Below, one piece after another: positions 34,278 through 42,159 of a DNA stretch of 64,000 bases; the stretch's first letter is position 1; the number at the start of each line of letters is the position of its first letter. The position numbers and the translations under genes are program-made. The stretch comes from an uncultured Candidatus Entotheonella sp. (GTDB lineage Bacteria > Tectomicrobia > Entotheonellia > Entotheonellales > Entotheonellaceae), in the NCBI GenBank assembly GCA_951828535.1, contig OX639990.1:2157300-2221299 (forward strand), in the 5' to 3' direction. The notes below the pieces were generated by a model. It saw only the letters and a program-made list of their open reading frames with translations, was not told where the DNA came from and made no database searches.

Positions 34278-34763
34278 TCAGAGGAACATCTGAAAGTCCT
34301 CTTCCTCGCTTGGACGGCAAAACTCGGCCCGCATGCGATTAAAGGCGTCCTCCGGCACCGCGCGGTCCGGGCCGCGTGCAAGGTTGCGTTCCCAGGCTTT
34401 GTCGTCGGCCGCGGGCATGACGGCCGCAATGCGCAGATAATCCCTGGGGAATAGACACAGGCGCCGGCAGCGACCGTTCACCGTGAGGTTCGTCTGATCC
34501 CAAATCACGGAAATTCGCCTGCGGATGGCCTCCTTTGCCTGCCTCCACATGACGGCGTCCGCGATGTCGAACTGTTCGGCGAAAATGGTTGCATATGGCA
34601 GACCCCGGCGGGCAGCCTCCTTTTCGAGGTAGGCGTCGGTGCCAATAATTTCGCACGGTCGTCCTTGGCTCCTGATGGTACAGGCCAGGCGTCCGGCGGC
34701 AGTGCTCTTGCCGCTTCCCGGCAAGCCGACGAGCATGATCAGTAAAGGGGGTTCGACAGCCAT
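34278..34763 (-). CDS. P-loop kinase-like protein (AAA_33 / polynucleotide-kinase type)
   Basis: 161 residues. It has Walker A LVGLPGSGKSTAAGRL, IGTDAYLEKEAARRG (the strand 2/D motif), and VIWDQTNLTVNGR (Walker B-like), followed by an arginine-containing lid segment. This matches the T4 Pnk-like kinases acting on nucleic acid ends or small molecules. The substrate is not predictable. It lies 47 bp after the GH12-like gene on the same strand. Confidence 0.82.
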   Translation of the reverse strand: MAVEPPLLIMLVGLPGSGKSTAAGRLACTIRSQGRPCEIIGTDAYLEKEAARRGLPYATIFAEQFDIADAVMWRQAKEAIRRRISVIWDQTNLTVNGRCRRLCLFPRDYLRIAAVMPAADDKAWERNLARGPDRAVPEDAFNRMRAEFCRPSEEEDFQMFL

Positions 34764-34810
34764 CGGACCTTCTTATGTTTCGATAGGTATTCTGGACAAT
34801 TTCCGAGCTC

Positions 34811-35665
34811 TTAGTTGACGCTGATTCGATAGCTCTTGAGCCATACCTCGCCGGTGCCGCTCATGACTTCGTTTCCCAATTCCACCGAGGCCACGTAACC
34901 ATCGGCAGGAAGATGGCCGTGATCCGTCAGGTAATCGAGAAATTCCTTGACGTCGATTCTGCCGCTTAGCCGGGCCGTGCGGGCGTTGAAGGCGATGTAG
35001 GCAACCTTCGGGGCGCCGTGCTCCTTGAGCCACTCGGCGTGCGGCTTGATGGTGAGGTCATACGTCGCGTCGCCAATCGTGACCCTTTTGGCCAGATACC
35101 CCGGATAAGGTTCCCACGCCCGCGCCCGTTCGCCCACCCAGATCATGATCTCGTGCGTGATGGCCGACGGTGTCGGCCTCCCGCTGTTTGTCACCCATAT
35201 GTCGAAGGCCAGGTTGTAGCGCCCCCGTGCCTGCATCTCGATGTCATAAGCAACGGATAGCTCGTCGATAGCGGTTATTCGACGCGGCAGGTTCGCCGTC
35301 GTCGAAGACGTGAACCATGGTTTATGTCCATAGATGACTTCCGGATATGCCTTTACGTTCCCGCCTGCGCGCGGCCATTGCCAGCGCCAGCCGTACTGCA
35401 CCTTGCCATCCACAACACGCTTCAATAGGCATTGGGCACGATGCTCTGTTTTGATAGTTCCTTGGTTCCAGACGTTGTTCTCGTAAACGAGGCCGGCATT
35501 CCGTAATTTGGCCCAATCCCTACAGTAGGTGTCGACATCAGCGGTGTCGAAGCTGCTCGGCAGAGGCTCCTTCGCCGGCTCACACCCGGCGAGCAGGAAC
35601 ACAGCCGAGCCCACCAAGGCCGCAAGCAGCGCGAGCCTGAAACGAGGTGCCTGTTCACGAAGCAT
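34811..35665 (-). CDS. GH12-like lipoprotein (putative beta-glucanase)
   Basis: 284 residues with a signal peptide and lipobox (SAVFLLAGCEP). The body resembles glycoside hydrolase family 12: YENNVWNQGTI at the start, GWRWQWP, YPEVIYGHKPW, and the two expected glutamates in HEIMIWVGE (nucleophile position) and GNEVMSGTGEVWLK (acid/base position). GH12 enzymes cleave beta-1,4-glucans or xyloglucan. Membrane anchoring would place it in the periplasm or on the outer membrane. The activity is inferred from pattern only. Confidence 0.75.
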   Translation of the reverse strand: MLREQAPRFRLALLAALVGSAVFLLAGCEPAKEPLPSSFDTADVDTYCRDWAKLRNAGLVYENNVWNQGTIKTEHRAQCLLKRVVDGKVQYGWRWQWPRAGGNVKAYPEVIYGHKPWFTSSTTANLPRRITAIDELSVAYDIEMQARGRYNLAFDIWVTNSGRPTPSAITHEIMIWVGERARAWEPYPGYLAKRVTIGDATYDLTIKPHAEWLKEHGAPKVAYIAFNARTARLSGRIDVKEFLDYLTDHGHLPADGYVASVELGNEVMSGTGEVWLKSYRISVN

Positions 35666-35757
35666 AGCGCTATCTCCTCACCAGCCCCCTCGATCACACT
35701 CGGGCGGGACCTGATTTATTCTTGACGTCCATCGTCAATCATCTACACTGAACTTCC

Positions 35758-36045
35758 ATGATTCTCAGCTACCGGGACAGGAAGACAGAGCGCTTTGCCA
35801 ATGGTCAATTCGTAAGCGATTTTCAAGGCTTTGAGCAGCAAGCCGTCAAGCGACTGTCAATCCTGCATGCGGCACCGTCCCTCCAAACGTTGAGGGGCAC
35901 GCCAAGCAATCGACTGGAAGCACTCAGTGGAGACCGCCAAGGACAGTATGCCATCCGCATCAACCGGCGGTGGCGCATCTGCTTCGAATGGCCGGACGGC
36001 CAACCAGGGCCGAGCCAAGTTGAGATCGTGGATTACCATTCATGA
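35758..36045 (+). CDS. higB: HigB-type RelE/ParE-fold toxin
   Basis: 95 residues, the normal length. The sequence has the HigB pattern: RKTERFANGQFVSDF at the start, RLSILHAAPSLQTLRGTPSNRLEALSG-like middle region with the GxR...L turn, and QYAIRINRRWRICFEW at the end, which holds the RNA-cleaving basic residues. It degrades mRNA on ribosomes. The antitoxin gene follows after 13 bp, toxin first, as usual for higBA. Confidence 0.92.
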   Translation: MILSYRDRKTERFANGQFVSDFQGFEQQAVKRLSILHAAPSLQTLRGTPSNRLEALSGDRQGQYAIRINRRWRICFEWPDGQPGPSQVEIVDYHS

Positions 36046-36058
36046 GGGAGAGAAACGG

Positions 36059-36391
36059 ATGCTGAAACGAGCCGTCCATCCCGGTTTGGTGTTAAAGGAC
36101 GAATTGGCGGAACTCGGTATCACACCAACGGAATTCGCGCGTCAGATCGGTGTGCCGCCCAACCGGGTGAGCCAAATCATCAATGGCAAGCGCACCATCA
36201 CCGGCGATACGGCCCTTCGATTCGGGCACTGGTTCGGTGTTGAGCCCGAATTCTGGCTGAATCTGCAGAATCATTTTGATCTTGTGCGTGCCCGCCAGCA
36301 ATCGGGCAAGGCAGTTCGGCTTCTACCGACAAGGGCCAATCTTCCGCCTCACCCTTATGGAGAATCGGCACGGCCACTGACATACGGGTGA
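36059..36391 (+). CDS. higA: HigA-type antitoxin with an unusual C-terminal tail
   Basis: 110 residues from the ATG at 36059 with a GGGAGAG site. The helix-turn-helix domain (GITPTEFARQIGVPPNRVSQ, then INGKRTITGDTALRFGHWFG) and the FWLNLQNHFDLVRA segment are typical. The last ~15 codons (from PHPYGES) run antisense through a relic of brnA, so the native 3' end was probably replaced when the two loci were joined. It binds and represses through its HTH, and should still be functional. Confidence 0.88.
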   Translation: MLKRAVHPGLVLKDELAELGITPTEFARQIGVPPNRVSQIINGKRTITGDTALRFGHWFGVEPEFWLNLQNHFDLVRARQQSGKAVRLLPTRANLPPHPYGESARPLTYG

Positions 36392-36440
36392 TATTCTCTC
36401 CGCCCATGCGTCCACGCCCTTCTTGCGGGGATGATTCCGC
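36349..36440 (-). pseudogene. Relic of a second brnT/brnA junction
   Basis: About 90 bp match the brnT-3'/brnA-5' overlap at 12718-12810. On the minus strand one frame reads GGENITRMSV and LHKGE (compare MSGENITRMSL and LHKGE of BrnA), another reads RRAWTHGRREYHPYV (compare RRARTHERREYHAYV of BrnT). Both genes are otherwise gone. It overlaps the end of higA in antisense. Confidence 0.8.
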
Positions 36441-36454
36441 GGCCTCCAGGTCCA

Positions 36455-36625
36455 TTATGCCCGATTCCGGATGAGGTCATCCACGTCGACGGCAAACGCG
36501 GTCGCCAGCTTGCTGAGGGTGTGGACGGACCCGGTGCCGCGGCCCGCCTCAATCTCGACGACCTGCACGCGGTTGACGCCGCAAGCCTGAGCGAGCGCAA
36601 CTTGGGTAAGCTGACGGAACTCGCG
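36455..36625 (-). pseudogene. Xre-type HTH gene, C-terminal relic
   Basis: 56 codons read REFRQLTQVALAQACGVNRV, then VVEIEAGRGTGSVHTLSKLA and FAVDVDDLI, which is a clear Cro/C1-type helix-turn-helix. The frame is closed by a TAG immediately upstream and lacks a start codon, so the N-terminus is lost. It may be the antitoxin of a third toxin-antitoxin pair. It lies next to the brn relic. Confidence 0.75.
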
Positions 36626-36678
36626 CTAGACGCACAGGGGCGCCTGGTACCCCGGAATGCCCAGCAACACAGTACACT

Positions 36679-36994
36679 TCACCTGTCTGTGGCCTCGTCA
36701 TTTGGACCCTGGGGGATGTCAGGATCCAAAGAGTTTTGAAAAGGGTTGTTGAACCGGTTCGGAACACACTCAAAGTGTTCGGGCAGGCATCCATAATCTT
36801 CCAGGTATTCTTCCTTCGTTAGTACCTCTAGACTGTTCGTGTCCATTTCAGGCAGTCCCCACTTTTCACGAGCGACGACAAAGGCGTCCCTACGGGTTGT
36901 TGCCAATATCCGCAGACATGAGGAAAGATCGGAACGCCCTCTCAGCAAGTATGCGAAGTAGACTCCCAGATTATTGACGCTTAGATAGGCCCGC
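36679..36994 (-). pseudogene. Unknown gene split by IS-C, 3' part
   Basis: 105 codons of open frame end at 36679 and begin exactly at the IS-C terminus. The product (RAYLSVNNLGVYFAYLLRG, later VVAREKWGLPEMDTNSLEVL) is unassigned. When IS-C and one copy of a 3-bp duplication (CGC) are removed, this frame joins the one at 41133-41197 and reads GLRAYLSVNN across the junction. Confidence 0.55.
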
Positions 36995-37060
36995 TGACCC
37001 AGCCCCTTGAATCCGGGCCGCGGTGATGTAGAGTCTCTTGGAGCTGGGAGGATGGACTCT

Positions 37061-37324
37061 ATGAAGCGTAGATTCACGGACCAGCAGATCATCGCCATGA
37101 TCCGCGAGCAAGAGGCTGGCTTGAAGACCTCCGAGGTGTGCCGCAAGCATGGCATCAGCGACGCCACCTTCTACAAGTACAAGGCCAAGTTCGGCGGCAT
37201 GACCGTGTCGGATGCAAGGAAGCTGCGCGTCCTGGAGGCGGAAAACGCCAACCTCAAGCGGCTCTTGGCCGAGGCCATGCTGGACAACGCCGCCCTGAAG
37301 GAGCTGGCGACAAAAAACTTCTGA
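37061..37324 (+). CDS. IS-C transposase OrfA (copy 2)
   Basis: 87 residues, start [20 protein letters not shown] with a GGGAGG site 9 bases upstream. It differs from the copy at 2487 at several positions (for example [17 protein letters not shown] and NANLKRLLAEAML), so the two IS-C copies are older relatives rather than recent duplicates. The A-rich slippage site at its end is kept. orfB is broken. Confidence 0.85.
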   Translation: MKRRFTDQQIIAMIREQEAGLKTSEVCRKHGISDATFYKYKAKFGGMTVSDARKLRVLEAENANLKRLLAEAMLDNAALKELATKNF

Positions 37325-37465
37325 CGCCCGACGCCAAGCGAAGAGCCGTGCATCACGTGATGACGGTACATGGCTTGAGCGAGCGGCGGGCGTGCAAGCT
37401 GGTGGCGCTGGATCGCTCCACGTTCCGGAACCTGTCAACGACTTTGAGACACTGACGACTGCGAT

Positions 37466-38467
37466 TTACTGAGTAGTTTCTCCTGTTGTGGATGTCACGG
37501 GTGGATTGATCCAGACCGATTCGGGTAGGGGGTCTGGCTTTGGGATGCCTCGAACGAAGCGCTCGGGATGACGGGCCCAGGCGGTTTGAAGGGTCCGCCC
37601 GCGCCTGCGCAGCACGCTCTCGGTTCGATGGTGATGGACATCGTCCGGGGTGAGCATGGCAATGCCGCCATGTCGATGCTCGGTGTTGTACCAAGGGAAG
37701 AACGTTCGACAGAAGGCGATGGCGGCGGTGATGTTGTGGAACCGCCCGGGGAAGCCTGGGTGGTACTTCAGGGTCTTGAACTGCGCCTCGGAAAACGGGT
37801 TGTCATCGGAGACCTGGGGGCGGCTCAGCGAGCGCGTGACCCCGAGGTCGGCGAGCAGTTGCGCGGTGCACTTGCTCGTCATCGGCGCCCCGCGGTCGGA
37901 GTGCAAGGTGAGGACCTGGGGCCGGACACCTTGTTTGTGGCAGGTCTCTTCGATGAGACTGGCAGCCAGCGCCGAGTTCTCCCGGTCGGCGACCATCCAG
38001 CCGACCGCGTAGCGGCTGAAGATGTCGAGCATCACGTAGAGGTAGAAGTACGTCCACTTGGTCGGCCCCAGCAGTCTGGTTATATCCCAGGACCAGGTCT
38101 GGTTCGGGGCCGTGGCCACCAGTTCGGGTTTGGCGTACTGGGGGTGCACACGCTGATCGCGTCTCTCGCGGACCGGCTGGTTGGTGGCCAGGATCCGATA
38201 CATGGTGCGCTCCGAGCACAGGTAGTAGCCTTCGTCGAGCAGTGTTGCCACCACCTCCGCCGGCGCACGATCAACGAAGCGTGGACAGGCGAGCATATCG
38301 AGGACCTGCTCGCGCTCGGCGTCACACAGTGCCCGGGCGGGCGTTGAACGGGGCTGCTGGTGCCCGGGAGTTGACCTCTGACGACGGTAGAAAGTCGCCC
38401 GCGACACGCCCAGCGCCCGGCACGCCGGCACGATGCCGACCTGCTCTGCCAGCGATTGGGCCGCCAT
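37466..38467 (-). CDS. IS-A transposase OrfB (copy 3)
   Basis: 333 residues identical to the copy at 10604-11605, with an intact DDE triad and the native TTGETTQ end. This is one of two copies with undisturbed coding and both terminal repeats. Confidence 0.9.
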   Translation of the reverse strand: MAAQSLAEQVGIVPACRALGVSRATFYRRQRSTPGHQQPRSTPARALCDAEREQVLDMLACPRFVDRAPAEVVATLLDEGYYLCSERTMYRILATNQPVRERRDQRVHPQYAKPELVATAPNQTWSWDITRLLGPTKWTYFYLYVMLDIFSRYAVGWMVADRENSALAASLIEETCHKQGVRPQVLTLHSDRGAPMTSKCTAQLLADLGVTRSLSRPQVSDDNPFSEAQFKTLKYHPGFPGRFHNITAAIAFCRTFFPWYNTEHRHGGIAMLTPDDVHHHRTESVLRRRGRTLQTAWARHPERFVRGIPKPDPLPESVWINPPVTSTTGETTQ

Positions 38468-38949
38468 CAGGAGCGCGTTTCGTGTTCGAGGTTCAATCCC
38501 AGCAGCCCGGCAACTTTTCCCTGCACGTCCAGGATCGTGTGCGCGGTGTGCAACTCGTGTTCCAGGCGTGCCACTTTCGCTTCGAGCATTTGCACTTTCG
38601 CATCCAGCGGGTTGCGTTCGGCCGGTTTCGCGCCGCGCTTCTTCGAGGCCAACTCCCGCAAGGAGCCCTTTCGTCGCGCCTTTCGCCAAGTCGCCAGATG
38701 AGAGCTGTAGAGCCCCTCGCGGCGAAGCAGGCGACCCACTTCGCCGGGCTGTGTGCAGCGATCGGCCTCCTCAAGGGTCCGCAGCCGATACTCCGCGGTG
38801 AACTGGCGCCGTTTCGGCTTGGCCACGACCTCCGGGTCAGGCGTCGCTCCGGCGCGGCCGTCCCTGGGGGCCTCGTCGCTACGCTCCTCGACCCCCAGGG
38901 ACGAATAGGGAATCTCATTCAATGTTATCGGGACTCTCTCTGAGTTCAT
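38467..38949 (-). CDS. IS-A transposase OrfA (copy 3)
   Basis: 160 residues identical to the other two copies: HTH region plus heptad helix, overlapping orfB as TGATG. Confidence 0.86.
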   Translation of the reverse strand: MNSERVPITLNEIPYSSLGVEERSDEAPRDGRAGATPDPEVVAKPKRRQFTAEYRLRTLEEADRCTQPGEVGRLLRREGLYSSHLATWRKARRKGSLRELASKKRGAKPAERNPLDAKVQMLEAKVARLEHELHTAHTILDVQGKVAGLLGLNLEHETRS

Positions 38950-39233
38950 CGGGTTACACCTCCACCGCCCTACAGTAATTCAAAGGGGTCCCGATGTCTC
39001 AGTCATGTTGGCAGAGAGGGTTCCAGTATCACAAGAAGCCGGGTACGGACGCGGCCCTGAGAGAGCGACTAAAGGGGATGGCCGGCGAGCGTCGTCGGTT
39101 TGGCTACCGGCGCTTGGGCATCCTGTTACGACGTGAGGGCTTCGTGGTGAATCACAAGAAGCTCTTTCGCCTTTACCGTGAAGAAGGGCTTGTGGAGTTG
39201 CCCCGTTTCCGTGGACAGTTGATAGCTTGGCAT

Positions 39234-40082
39234 TTAAGCAGCTTGTTGATGGCTCCTCTCGAAGTTTAGTGGCGACAGGTAGCCGAGGCCAGAGTGACGA
39301 CGGTGTGGGTTGTACCAGCCTTCTATGTATTCGAAGATCGCCATGCGGGCCTCAGCTTGGGTACGGAATACGCGCCGGTCAATGAATTCGCATTCAAGGG
39401 TGGCGAAGAAACTTTCCGCCATAGCGTTGTCAAAACAGTCACCTACCGAACCCATGGACGGCGCGACGCCCATCTCTCGGCAGCGTTTCCCGAACGCGTA
39501 GGACGTATATTGGCTACCTTGATCGCTGTGATGAACGACGCTGCCTGGACGGCGTTGCCACAGCGCCATGTTCAGCGCCTCGAGCACCAGCTCGGTGCGC
39601 AGGTGATTGGCCATCGACCAGCCCACAACCCGCCGGCTGAAGGCGTCGACGACGACCGCCAGAAACAGGAATCCGGCCCAGGTCGGCACGTAGGTGATAT
39701 CGGCCACCCACAGAAGGTCAGGTGCATCGGCTTCGAACCTGCGCTCAACGAGGTCTGGAGCTGGACGAAGCCTGTGGTCGCGGCGCGTGGTGCGTGTTCC
39801 CTTGCGTCTGGATACCCCGACCAGGCTCATCTCTCGCATCAACCTGGCCACGCGCTTGCGACCGATATGGATACCGTCGGCGGCAAGCTCGGCGTGAATT
39901 CGAGGTGCTCCGTAAGTGCCGCGGCTGCGATGATGGATGTTGCTGATGCAAGCCTTGAGGACAGCATCGTATTGCTGGCGAGGCGACAACTCACGGTCTC
40001 GCCAGGCGTAGTACCCGCTCGGGGAGACGCCGAGCAAACGGGCCACCTTGGCGATGGGGTAACGGGCCTGATTCGCTCTCAT
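39234..40082 (-). CDS. IS-B transposase OrfB (copy 3)
   Basis: 282-residue DDE transposase, identical to the copies at 5581 and 9342; intact. Confidence 0.92.
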   Translation of the reverse strand: MRANQARYPIAKVARLLGVSPSGYYAWRDRELSPRQQYDAVLKACISNIHHRSRGTYGAPRIHAELAADGIHIGRKRVARLMREMSLVGVSRRKGTRTTRRDHRLRPAPDLVERRFEADAPDLLWVADITYVPTWAGFLFLAVVVDAFSRRVVGWSMANHLRTELVLEALNMALWQRRPGSVVHHSDQGSQYTSYAFGKRCREMGVAPSMGSVGDCFDNAMAESFFATLECEFIDRRVFRTQAEARMAIFEYIEGWYNPHRRHSGLGYLSPLNFERSHQQAA

Positions 40083-40393
40083 GAACTCGAAGGCTTTGCG
40101 GGTACCGAGCCGGTCTCCCGAGCAAACCAGGCCGTGGCTTTTGCCAGTATCTCGCGCTCAAGACGCAACTGACGGTTTTCACGGCGTAGGCGGCGAAGCT
40201 CATCGCGATCGTCGCTCGTCAGGCCGTCGTCACGGCGGCCTTCGTCGAGGTCGGCCTGGCGGACCCACTTGCGGATGGTCTCCGCACAGCACTCGAAGTC
40301 GCGGGCCAGTTCCGTAGCAGATCTACCTGAGCGAACCAGCTCCACCATCTGGTGGCGAAACTCAGGCGGGTATGCGGGACGTGTTCGTGGCAT
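40079..40393 (-). CDS. IS-B transposase OrfA (copy 3)
   Basis: 104-residue HTH protein identical to the other two copies; GGAGGAGG site upstream and 4-bp overlap with orfB. Confidence 0.9.
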   Translation of the reverse strand: MPRTRPAYPPEFRHQMVELVRSGRSATELARDFECCAETIRKWVRQADLDEGRRDDGLTSDDRDELRRLRRENRQLRLEREILAKATAWFARETGSVPAKPSSS

Positions 40394-41132
40394 CGTGGAT
40401 TCCTCCTCCCAAAAGGATTAGGTATCCACGAAAGCGGGTCAACTCCAAAGAGGATCTGGCGGTGCGGCGCCGGCGGGGCCGCAAGCGGGCTGTGGGGACC
40501 CGCAAGCCCAGGATTGTGCCAAGGCGACCCGATGAGCGCTGGAGCCTGGACTTCGTCTCCGATAGTCTTGCCGATGGGCGTCGGTTTCGGGCCTTGTGTA
40601 TCGTCGATGACTTTTCGCGCGAAGCCTTGGCGATCGTGCCGGATTTCTCGCTCTCAGGGGTTCGGGTTGCCCGAGAGTTGGAGCGCATCATCGCGTTGCG
40701 CAGCAGACCTGCGTTGATCGTCTCCGACAACGGCACCGAACTGACCCGTCATGCGGTCCTCAAGTGGTCGCAGGAAGCCAGGATCGACTGGCATTACATC
40801 GCGCCGGGCAAGCCGACGCAGAATGCCTTCGTGGAGAGCTTCATCGGCAGGCTGCGGGACGAATGCCTCAATGAGCACTTATTCACGACATTAGGCGAGG
40901 CGCGCAACCTCATTGAAGACTGGAGGCGGGACTACAATACGACCCGGCCGCACAGTTCGTTGGGCGGCCTGCCGCCAAGCATCTACGCCGGCCTCAGGTG
41001 TATTGACGGGCATGCTGAACGTGAGTTGTTTCATGGCTCTACGCCGCAGGCCCTGACAGCGGCGTTGTGAAGAGCAACGATCGTGAACAGACTCTACTAT
41101 CCAATGGCAGGAACTAGGGGGCTGGGTCAGTA

Positions 41133-41197
41133 CGCAGCCCACAGAATAAGCGCCGGTTGCGCATTGCCCTCACAAGGCGAATACTACGCCCCGCCAT
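41133..41197 (-). pseudogene. Unknown gene split by IS-C, 5' part
   Basis: From the ATG at 41197 the frame reads MAGRSIRLVRAMRNRRLFCGL and then meets the IS-C end. Joined to 36679-36994 it would give a protein of about 126 residues. No clear ribosome binding site is visible before the ATG, so this 5' end is less certain than the 3' part. Confidence 0.45.
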
Positions 41198-41234
41198 GAA
41201 TCGCTAATTACTCACAAAATAAGGAGATACACGG

Positions 41235-41987
41235 ATGCGCTTACAAGGCAAGGTCGCCATCATCACCGGGGGTGCCCGCGGGCAGGGAGCGGCGGAGGCG
41301 AGGATGTTTACGAGGGAAGGCGCCAGAGTCGTGTTTGGCGACGTGCTGGACGAGGACGGCAGGAAGGTGGAGGCCGAGATTGCGGCGGCGGGCGGTGAGG
41401 CGGTTTACGTGCGCCTCGACGTGACCGACGAGGACGCCTGGCGCGAGGCGGTCGGCACCGCGGTGTCGCGCTTCGGCAAGGTCGATATCCTGGTCAACAA
41501 CGCCGGCATCGCCAGTTGGAACGCCGGCGACGACGCCACCGTGGAAGAGTGGGACCGCATCATGGAGATCAACGCCAAGGGGGTGTTTCTGGGCACCAAG
41601 GCGGTGATCCCGGCGATGCGCGCGGCGGGCGGCGGTTCCATCATCAACATCTCGTCGATCTCCGGCATGGTGGGCCAAACCAACATCCACCCCGGCTACA
41701 ACGCCTCCAAAGGCGCCGTGCGCATTCTCACCAAGTCCACCGCGGTGCAGCATGCCACCGAGGGCATCCGCTGCAACTCCATCCACCCCGGCCCGGTGAA
41801 AACGCCGATGACCGAACGCGGTTGGTCCGACCCGGAGTGGCTGCGCGCCATGCAGCGCCGCACCCCGCTCGGCAGGTACGCCGAGCCCGACGAAATCGCC
41901 TACGGCGTCCTCTTTCTGGCGTCCGACGAGTCGTCGTTCATGACCGGCAGCGAGATGGTCATCGACGGCGGCGTGACGGCGCTGTAA
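41235..41987 (+). CDS. Short-chain dehydrogenase/reductase
   Basis: 250 residues of the classical SDR type. The cofactor loop GGARGQGAAEARMF is at residue 12, LDVTDEDAW follows, NNAGIAS is near residue 89, the catalytic Ser is in INISSISGM, and Tyr-Lys is in YNASKGA. The end SSFMTGSEMVIDGG is typical. The Asp after the second strand (FGDVLDEDG) suggests NAD preference. An AAGGAG site precedes the ATG. Substrate unknown. It is followed by three lactonase-like genes after 172 bp. Confidence 0.93.
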   Translation: MRLQGKVAIITGGARGQGAAEARMFTREGARVVFGDVLDEDGRKVEAEIAAAGGEAVYVRLDVTDEDAWREAVGTAVSRFGKVDILVNNAGIASWNAGDDATVEEWDRIMEINAKGVFLGTKAVIPAMRAAGGGSIINISSISGMVGQTNIHPGYNASKGAVRILTKSTAVQHATEGIRCNSIHPGPVKTPMTERGWSDPEWLRAMQRRTPLGRYAEPDEIAYGVLFLASDESSFMTGSEMVIDGGVTAL

Positions 41988-42159
41988 GCCCTTATTTCAC
42001 ATTATCTTAATGCCACCTTTTTGGCGTTTGACATGCCGGAAACCCCCGTGCTATGTTACGCCGCCGCGTGACATGAGGTTGTAATCGTGAGCATTTCCAA
42101 ACCGGCCCAGGGGTTTATCTGCGCCCCGGGACGATTTTTCCATAGATGAGGAGACTGGT

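Larger units (their letters stand above)
37427..39019 (-). mobile_element. IS-A copy 3 (complete, 1593 bp)
   Basis: The 5-bp target GTTCC is present on both sides (37422-37426 and 39020-39024), and removal restores the IS-C orfB sequence seen at 2783-3661. This copy defines the true ends of IS-A: GGAACCTGTCAACG and, from the other end, CCTCTCTGCCAACATG. Confidence 0.92.
39193..40447 (-). mobile_element. IS-B copy 3
   Basis: Complete 1255-bp copy in reverse orientation inside IS-C. The flanks are AAGAAGGGCTTG on the left and AAGAGGATCTGG on the right. These are two diverged versions of the same IS-C segment (E-E-G-L against E-E-D-L codons) and not a target duplication. The element therefore joins parts of two different IS-C copies. 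Confidence 0.9.
37325..41070 (+). pseudogene. IS-C orfB broken into three pieces
   Basis: Piece 1 (37325-37426) carries LTPDAKRRAVHHVMTVHGLS up to DRSTF. Piece 2 (39020-39192) runs from FQYHKKPGTDAALRERLKGM to LYREEGL. Piece 3 (40448-41070) runs from [14 protein letters not shown] through the integrase core ([33 protein letters not shown]). Pieces 1 and 2 join cleanly when IS-A and one GTTCC copy are removed. Pieces 2 and 3 do not join by a simple duplication. Confidence 0.85.
36995..41132 (+). mobile_element. IS-C copy 2, interrupted by IS-A and IS-B
   Basis: The left end TGACCCAGCCCCTTGAATCC (36995) pairs with the right end (read inward TGACCCAGCCCCCTAGTTCC, finishing at 41129). Removal of IS-A (37427-39019) and IS-B (39193-40447) leaves about 1.29 kb of IS-C sequence. 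The host gene frame is restored if CGC at 36992-36994 and 41133-41135 is the target duplication, which puts three further bases (GTA) inside the right end. Confidence 0.82.

Noticed and set aside
10565-39019. The segment between the two complete IS-A copies as a composite transposon
   Set aside because: It contains ordinary core genes (panC, ABC-F, cvpA) over 25 kb, and the outer flanks of the two IS-A copies do not match as a target duplication.
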